Positions 1-6,900 of a stretch of DNA of 8,229 bases are shown piece by piece. Location: the NCBI GenBank assembly GCA_002329495.1, contig DCTH01000217.1, positions 3,214 through 11,442 on the forward strand, written 5' to 3'. The position numbers and the translations under genes are program-made. Position 1 is the first letter of the stretch, and the number at the start of each line of letters is the position of its first letter. Origin of the DNA: Syntrophothermus sp. UBA1445 (lineage in GTDB: Bacteria > Bacillota > Syntrophomonadia > Syntrophomonadales > DTU052). The notes under the pieces were generated by a model. The model was not told the DNA's origin, ran no database searches, and was given only the letters and a program-made list of their open reading frames with translations.

Positions 1-593
1 TGGACATGTTCGAAGCGGGCTGCATCGATGGTTCCCGCAAGGTTACCGACGTCGGCAAGATGGCCTACACCTTTGCCCTGGGGACTCAACGACTGTATGA
101 TTTTGTGCATCTGAACCCGTTATGCTGTATCAGCCCGGCATCATATATAAACGACCCGGCGATTGCTTCCCAAAATCCGAATCTGATATCGATCAACAAC
201 TGTCTGCAAATCGACCTGTTCTCCCAGGTATCTTCGGAATCGGTGAATGGACGGCAAATCAGCGGTACTGGTGGCCAATGGGACTTTGCCAAGGCGGGCT
301 ACATGTCGGAAGGCGGAAAGTCAATCATCGCCATGTCCTCCACCTCGAAAAGGAAAGATGGCACCGTGACCTCCCGGATCGTACCCACACTGGGACCTGG
401 AACTATCGTCACCCTCCCTCGCTGGTCGGTACACATGGTCTGCACCGAGTACGGCTTAGTTGACCTGAAAGGAGCCTCGACCTGGCAACGGGCCGAGCGC
501 CTGATCTCTATTGCTCATCCGGACTTCCGCGATCAGCTGATCAAAGAAGCCGACCGTATGCGGATCTGGGTGAACACCAACAAGATAGCCTGA
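1..593 (+). CDS. Acetyl-CoA hydrolase/transferase family CoA-transferase (butyryl- or 4-hydroxybutyryl-CoA type), C-terminal part
   Basis: Partial: the frame is open at the left edge (bases 1-2 finish a codon) and ends at TGA 591-593, followed directly by a second TGA. About 197 residues remain of a family usually about 430-450 long, so the N-terminal domain and the catalytic Glu that carries the CoA thioester lie outside. Visible family hallmarks, numbered from the Met at base 6, are the glycine loop SGTGGQWDF (residues 86-94), the SRIVPTL segment (123-129), CTEYGLVDLKG (146-156) and the closing SIAHPDFRDQLIKEA (168-182). These match butyryl-CoA:acetate and 4-hydroxybutyrate CoA-transferases, cytoplasmic enzymes that move CoA between acetyl-CoA and a C4 acid in fermentative or syntrophic anaerobes. 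The substrate cannot be decided from this half. A strong terminator follows, so this is probably the last gene of its transcript. Family assignment is secure; exact substrate is inference. Confidence 0.9.
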   Translation, partial: DMFEAGCIDGSRKVTDVGKMAYTFALGTQRLYDFVHLNPLCCISPASYINDPAIASQNPNLISINNCLQIDLFSQVSSESVNGRQISGTGGQWDFAKAGYMSEGGKSIIAMSSTSKRKDGTVTSRIVPTLGPGTIVTLPRWSVHMVCTEYGLVDLKGASTWQRAERLISIAHPDFRDQLIKEADRMRIWVNTNKIA

Positions 594-613
594 TGAACTA
601 AAGCCCAAACCAG

Positions 614-647
614 GGGCGTCCGGTCTATTTTCCGGGCGCCCTTTTTT
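614..647 (+). terminator. Intrinsic terminator of the CoA-transferase gene
   Basis: A ten-base-pair stem, GGGCGTCCGG (614-623) with CCGGGCGCCC (632-641), pairs fully with one G-U wobble (619/636). It encloses an 8-base loop and is followed at once by six T (642-647). It lies 20 bases after the stop codon. This is the classic rho-independent layout and should separate the CoA-transferase transcript from the glucan synthase gene. The reverse strand has no comparable T-run, so it looks one-directional. Confidence 0.93.
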
Positions 648-881
648 ATTCCTATCACCGGTCTTCTGCTCCCTGGTTTTCACACCTCATTTCCGTCTCG
701 CCCCTGCGGAGACCTGCAATATCTGCTCCGGCAGAAACCAAGCATTTTCCCCGCGCTTCTATCAAGCCATAGAGCTGCCGCATATAGATGCCTTACCTGT
801 CGCCTTACCCAGATCACGGGTTCCCTGAGCCGGTCTGGCAACCACCTGCAGCGACTCCCACTTTCTTAAATGATTGAGATT
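648..881. other. Non-coding intergenic stretch
   Basis: No reading frame here resembles a protein, and the one short antisense frame (456-683) runs through the terminator and the CoA-transferase gene. I see no tRNA, riboswitch or long repeat. The only structure noted is the pair of small alternative hairpins at 704-735, plus a 4-base inverted repeat at 780-791 that is too short to mean much. The stretch separates the terminator from the candidate promoter of the glucan synthase gene and may hold operator sites that cannot be recognised by eye. Confidence 0.6.
704..735 (+). other. Two mutually exclusive small hairpins
   Basis: CTGCGGAG (704-711) can pair with CTCCGGCAG (726-734) as an 8-bp stem with one bulged G and a 14-base loop. 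Alternatively TCTGC (722-726) pairs with GCAGA (731-735) around TCCG, a loop of the stable UNCG type closed by C-G. The two folds share bases 726-734 and cannot form together. There is no T-run, so neither is a terminator. If the promoter is at 882-887 this region would not be transcribed with the downstream gene. It may well be chance in GC-rich DNA. Confidence 0.2.
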
Positions 882-887
882 TATAAT
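882..887 (+). promoter_or_regulatory. Candidate -10 box for the glucan synthase gene
   Basis: A perfect TATAAT stands 75 bases before the chosen ATG in a locally AT-rich patch. No convincing TTGACA lies 16-18 bases upstream (bases 859-864 read CACTTT) and there is no TGn extension, so it would need an activator or be weak. Transcription from here would begin near base 894, after the alternative ATG at 870, which supports the start at 963. Confidence 0.35.
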
Positions 888-954
888 CAGCGGTCAAAAG
901 GGGAATATTTTAACTGTTTGTTACTCCTTGCTATTTCATTGCGTGGCAGATATT

Positions 955-959
955 GGAGA
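955..959 (+). promoter_or_regulatory. Ribosome binding site of the glucan synthase gene
   Basis: GGAGA lies only 3-4 bases before ATG 963, a short but usable spacing. The other in-frame ATG (870) has no purine-rich sequence before it, so this site favours the start at 963. Confidence 0.5.
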
Positions 960-962
960 ATC

Positions 963-3900
963 ATGATATTAAATAACGAACAGCTTAGACAGAAGGCTCA
1001 TGAATTAGCACTTACCCATGATCCATATAACAGCAGTTGGCCATCACACCGCCTGTGGCGGGATTTCTCCGAAGATGTCAAGAACTTGCGATCATTCTTG
1101 CGCATTCTTCAGGAGGGCTCTGCCAGTTGTTCGCAGCCGGCCGAGGAATGGCTGCTTGATAATGCGGATTTCATCGAAGAACAGGTACTGGTGGTTAAAC
1201 AGCAGCTAACCCGTTCGTTCCTGAAAAACCTGCCCAACCTGCGAAAAACAGGCGACAAGAGGATACTGGCAATCTGCACTGACTATCTCCAGCATGTTGA
1301 TGGCAATCTGGACGAGGATTCGTTAACCACCTACATCAACTCTTACCAGCAGGTGTCTGTTCTGAGCATTGTTGAGGCCTGGGCGATCCCGCATATGATC
1401 CGGGTGGCCCTGATCAGGCATCTGGCCCGAGTTACAGAACAGGTCCGGCAGCGGCGCGAGGTATGTACGATGGCCGAAAAGCTGCTGGCACGAATTGAAT
1501 CCTCAAATCTGAATCCTGAGGTGCTTAAGACCGTACTTGATGAAGCTGGTCAGGAGATGCCCCTCTCGGGTTCGATGATTGTCCACCTGATCAGACACCT
1601 GCGGGAGCGGGCTGATGACTCGTTGATGGTGCGCGACTGGCTGGTGTGCATGCTGGATGAGGGCCCGGAGAGTCTTGATCAAATCGTATCCTATGAGTAT
1701 CAGCTTCAGGCCACCCATCAAGTGACCACCGGAAATCTGGTGAGCAGCCTGCGCAATATCTCGCGCTGGAACTACCAGGACCGCTTTGAACAGATCTCCA
1801 TGGTGGAACAGATTCTGAGTGAAGAGGCGGCCGGTGTTTACCCGCTCCTGGATTTTTCGAGTCGAGACGTACTGCGACGGAGAGTCGAAAAATTGGCGCG
1901 CCGGCTGCGGGTGCCGGAGACTCTGGTCGCCAAACAGGCAGTAATGCTTGCGGATCAGGAATACGAGCGGGTGGTAAAGGAGCAGGTACCTTGCAACCAG
2001 GCCTTGGGGAGCCATGAGCGCTGTACCCCTCTGCCGCGTTCCTCATTTGCTTCCTATTACCTGCTGGAACCGGAGGGTATCAAGGAATTAAAACAGACCA
2101 TGAAGGTATGCGGCACCCCCAGATACCTGCCGGATGTACAGGCTTCAGGTCATGCGACAAGGTCGTATTTCTTGACCCTGGCCGTATTCATGGTCATCGC
2201 GCTGTTTGGATTCGTGGGCTGGGTTATTGGAGGGAAACCCGTCACTGCCTATCAGTGGGCAGTTATCCTGCTGGCGGCCTTGCTGCCTGCCAGTGAGTGG
2301 GCGGTTACGGCCACCCACTGGTTAATCGAATGCGTAAGACGCCCCCAGCCCTTGCTGAAATACGATTTTTCCCGGGGAATCCCGTCCGAAGCCACTACTA
2401 TGGTGGTGATTCCGGTAATCTGGTCGACCGTTAAAGAGGTTCAGACCCTGGTGAGTCGTCTGGAACTGCACTACCTGGCCAACCGGGACGCGAACCTCCA
2501 CTTTGCTCTGCTGGTCGATCTTACCGACTCGGATGAGGAAGCACCGGCCAAGGATCGTGCCGTTAACGAGGCGGCCCGCACCAGCATCGAGGCCCTTAAT
2601 CGTACCTACGGCACCCCGGGGGGGAGTACCTTTAATCTTTTCCAGCGCCGGCGGATCTGGAATGATTCCGAAGGGGTCTGGATGGGCTGGGAACGCAAAC
2701 GGGGAGCTCTGGTGGAACTGGTTGAACTCCTGACAGGCAGGACTGATACCACCTGCGAGCTGGTGGTTGGCGATGCCGGTATCCTGCCAAAAATACGGTA
2801 CGTTATTACCCTGGACGCCGATACTCAGCTGCCCATAGAGAGCGCCCGCCGGATGGTGGGTGCCATGCACCTGCCCTACAACCGTCCGCGCTTAAATAAG
2901 GCCGGGACCCGTGTCGTTGAGGGATATGGTGTCTTGCAGCCCTGTATAAATATCAGCCACAAATCCGCTCTACGTTCCCGGTTCACATCTTTGTATTCGG
3001 CCGACCCGGGAATCGACCCCTATACCTTTTCGGTATCCGACCCCTACCAGGACGGTTTGGGTCAAGGGATCTTTACCGGCAAGGGAATTTTTGATGTTAA
3101 TACATTTGCCGAGATCCTGTGTGAACGTATCCCCGAGAACCGGGTGTTGAGCCACGACTTGCTGGAAGGTGGTTTTCTGCGAGCCGGGCTTTTATCAGAT
3201 ATTGAATTGATCGATGAGTACCCGTCTACGTTCAGTTCTTACCAGAAGCGACTGCACCGCTGGGTACGAGGCGATTGGCAGCTGATCCCGTGGATGCTCC
3301 GTCAGGTGCATGATCGTCGGGGACGCCTCTTGCCGGTCGATCTCTCTCCCCTGGTCCGCTGGCAGATGTTTGACAACCTGAGACACAGTTTACTGCTGCC
3401 GGTTCAGTTTTTGGTTCTTCTGCTCGGCTTGACCGTCCTGCCCGGCTCATCAGGGCGCTGGGCGGCCTTCATTATCGCCACCATTTCGTTACCACTGATT
3501 CGGCAGTTGGGATCCCTAAGGCGGATGATCCTGCGGCCGCGCAGTCTGATGGCGGTGATCGGACAGATACTGGTGACCATCCTTACCTGGCCCTTCCAGA
3601 GTGTTCTGCTCTTAGATGCGATTATCAGAACCCTGTACCGTCTTTTCATTTCCAAACGTCATCTGCTGGAGTGGATCAGTGCCGCTGAGGTTGAACGCCG
3701 CAACCGCAGTGGACGCTACCCGTTGATTCTGCACATGTATGGGGGCTATGGGCTGATCCTCATTTTTGCGGTGGCAGTAATCATCAGTGCCAGCCCCACC
3801 ATGATGGAGCTCGGACTGGCTTTCTGCGTACTGTGGAGTGCAGCCCCGCTGGCGATCCGGTGGCTCAATAAGCCGGCGGAGTCAGCAGAAGGTCCGCTGG

Positions 3901-6900
3901 CGGCGGAGGACGAAAAGGATCTGCGAAATCTGGCCCGTGGAATCTGGAACTTCTTCGAAGATTACGTTACTGAAAAGGATAATTGGCTCCCGCCGGACAA
4001 TATCCAGGTTGAGCCGCCGAACGGGATTGCTCACCGGACCTCGCCGACCAATATCGGGCTCTTTTTGGCCTGCACCCTGGTGGCCCGGGATTTTGGATTT
4101 ATTGACACCCCGGGATTGATTGAACGTCTGGACCGGACGATCAGTACGATTGAGTCCCTGGAAAAATGGAGGGGTCATCTTTATAACTGGTACGATACGG
4201 TTAGCCTCGAACCATTGCCTCTGCCCTATGTTTCAACGGTGGACTCCGGCAATTTTGTAGGTTGTTTAATTACCGTCCGGGAGGGTTTGAAAGAGTGGCT
4301 TGAGGCCGAGAGCGAAAACGAACCGTCCGGAGTGGCACCGGAGGCCTTTAATTTCGCATTTGCCGGGGAAAATGCCGCCTTGCAAGAAACAGCCGAAGCG
4401 GCGGAGGACCTTCCCGACTGTAGTGTAAGGCTGGTAAGGCAACACCGGGACTGGCGACTGATGGGCCAGGAACTGCTCACCCGTTTGGAGGCCCTGATAG
4501 AGGGGACGGATTTCAAGCCCCTGTATAACCGGAAAACCAAGCTGTTTCACCTGGGTTACCGGGTATCATTGCGTGAGAATGACCAGGTCCTATATGACCT
4601 GCTGGCCTCGGAGGCCAGGTTATCGAGCTTCATTGCCATCGCCCTGGGACATGTCCCGGTGGCTCACTGGCATGCCCTGGGAAGGACCATGACCAGGGTG
4701 GGACGCCGGGTGGCCTTGCTTTCCTGGTCCGGAACCATGTTTGAGTACCTGATGCCCTGGCTCTTCATGCGTACTTACCAGGATACCGTGTGGGATATCA
4801 CCTACCGCGCGGTGGTGAAGCGTCAGATGGAATACGCCCATCAACGGGGAGTTCCGTTTGGGATCTCGGAATCCGGCTACTATGCCTTTGATTACCGGAT
4901 GAACTACCAGTACCGTGCGTTTGGCGTTCCTGGTCTGGGATTCAAACGCGGGCTGGAGCAGGACCTGGTAGTGGCACCGTATGCCACCGTGCTGGGACTG
5001 CCGTTTGCTCGGCAGCAGGGGATCAAGGATTTACGCAGGATGAAGGAAATGGGGGCCCTGGGTCAGTACGGTTTCTATGAAGCCCTGGACTTTACGCCTG
5101 AGCGTCTCCCCGAGAACCAGACCAGTGCGGTTATCAAGAGCTATATGTCGCATCACCAGGGGATGAGCCTGCTGGCATTGGCCAATATGCTGTTACCGCA
5201 GAAGATCTATGAACGGTTTCACCGCGACAAGCGGGTGCAGGCTGCGGAACTGCTATTGCAGGAACGGGTACCTGCCAAGCCCAAGATCATAAAACACCCG
5301 GCGATGGCCTATACCCGCAAGACTCAGCTGAAGGAAGTCGAATTCGGTGCCATGCGTGAGTTCCTGGACGCTGACACCCCGGTGCCGGAGGCCTGTGTCC
5401 TTTCCAATGGGACTTTTACTACCATGGTGACCAACAGTGGTGGTGGCTTTATGCGCTATGGCGGCCTGGCGGTTTCCCGCTGGCGGGAAGATCCCGTTCT
5501 CGACAACTGGGGCAACTACATCTATATCCGCGACGTTACCCGTGATGTGGTGTGGTCACCTTCGTTCCACCCCTGCCGGGTCCCGTCAAAGGAACAGCGG
5601 ATCCAGTTTTCGCCCGACCGGGCCACCTTCATGCGAGTGGATGGGGATGTGCAGACCAGTCTGGAGATATGTGTGTCTCCGGAATGGAATGCGGATGTCC
5701 GCCGTTTGACTCTTACCAACGCCGGAAATGAGGCCCGGATTATCGAAGTGACCACGTTTTCCGAGTTGGTTCTGGCTCCGGCCATGGCCGATGAGGCGCA
5801 CCCGGCCTTTAACAAGCTGTTCATCAAAACCGAGTACGCTTCGGAAGTGCCTTGTCTGCTGGCCTGGAAAAGGCCCAGGCATGAGAACGAGAAGCCGCTG
5901 TGGGCAGCTCATACCCTGATGATTACCGGGCCGGCCCTGGGTCCCATTGAATATGAAACCGACCGGGCCAGTTTCATCGGGAGAGGGCGCTCGATTGCCG
6001 AGCCGCAGGGACTCAGGACTCATCTTCGCGGGGCAGTTGGCTCGGTGTCCGATCCGGCCTTCATCATGCGGCGGCGGTTAAGCATTGAACCCGGAGACCA
6101 GGTACAGTTGTACGCGATAACCGCGGTGGCCGATTCCCGTGATGATGTGCTCGACATCGTCAGCCGTTTTTCTGGAAATCTGGTGGTGGAGCGCGCCTTC
6201 CAGCTGGCCTGGAACCGCAGTCAAATCGAACTCCGTCATCTGCACCTGGCAGCGAAAGAGGCCATAACCTTCCAGACCTTTGCCGGCCGGGTATTGTTTC
6301 ATCCACCCCTTAAGAAGCGGCATAAGCAGTGCATTATGATAAATTCCCTGGGCCAGTCCAACCTGTGGGCATATGGAATCTCCGGCGATTTGCCCATCGT
6401 GCTGGTGCGGATCGAAGACCGGACCAATATGCAGTTTGTGGTAAGACTTTTAACTGGACACGAGTACCTCCGCCGTATGGGTTGTTCCTTTGATCTGGTC
6501 ATTCTGAACGAATCGGCCGGTGGATACCAGGAAGACTTGCGGGAATCCCTGCGGCGAGCAGTGGAACACGGCCTGGAGAGACACGGTGCCGGGCCCGGTG
6601 GGGTATTCATAGTTAACGGGAGTCAGATACCGGATGAGGACAAGATGCTCTTGCTGTCCAGCGCCCGCCTGGTACTCCGGGCGGATGGGCCGAGTCTACG
6701 AGCGCAGATCAAACCTGCCCGGCAGGATAAACTGCCAGACCTCCTGAACCCGGAGAAAACTGCCGAGGCGTCCCCGGCTTCCCCGGTTTATAAACAGCAC
6801 GAGCTGATGTTCTTTAATGGCTGGGGTGGTTTCTCCGCGGATGGCAAAGAGTACGAAATCATCCTCAAAGATAACAATCACCTGCCCGCGCCATGGATTA

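Noticed and set aside
122..463. 113-codon frame on the plus strand inside the CoA-transferase
   Set aside because: It is in a different frame from the clearly conserved CoA-transferase sequence and shows no family resemblance.
456..683. Short antisense frame across the end of the CoA-transferase and its terminator
   Set aside because: It reads through the terminator stem and the conserved coding region. It has no ribosome-binding site that I can see and no recognisable protein features.
780..791. GCAT-ATAG-ATGC inverted repeat as an operator
   Set aside because: Arms of four bases are expected by chance, and there is no second copy near the candidate promoter.
874..879. TTGAGA as a -35 box
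   Set aside because: Nothing resembling a -10 box lies 16-19 bases downstream, and it overlaps the region just before the better TATAAT at 882-887.
1503..2046. Two overlapping antisense frames of 170 and 151 codons
   Set aside because: They lie wholly inside the conserved N-terminal part of the synthase, overlap each other in different frames, and resemble no known protein. They are composition-driven shadows.
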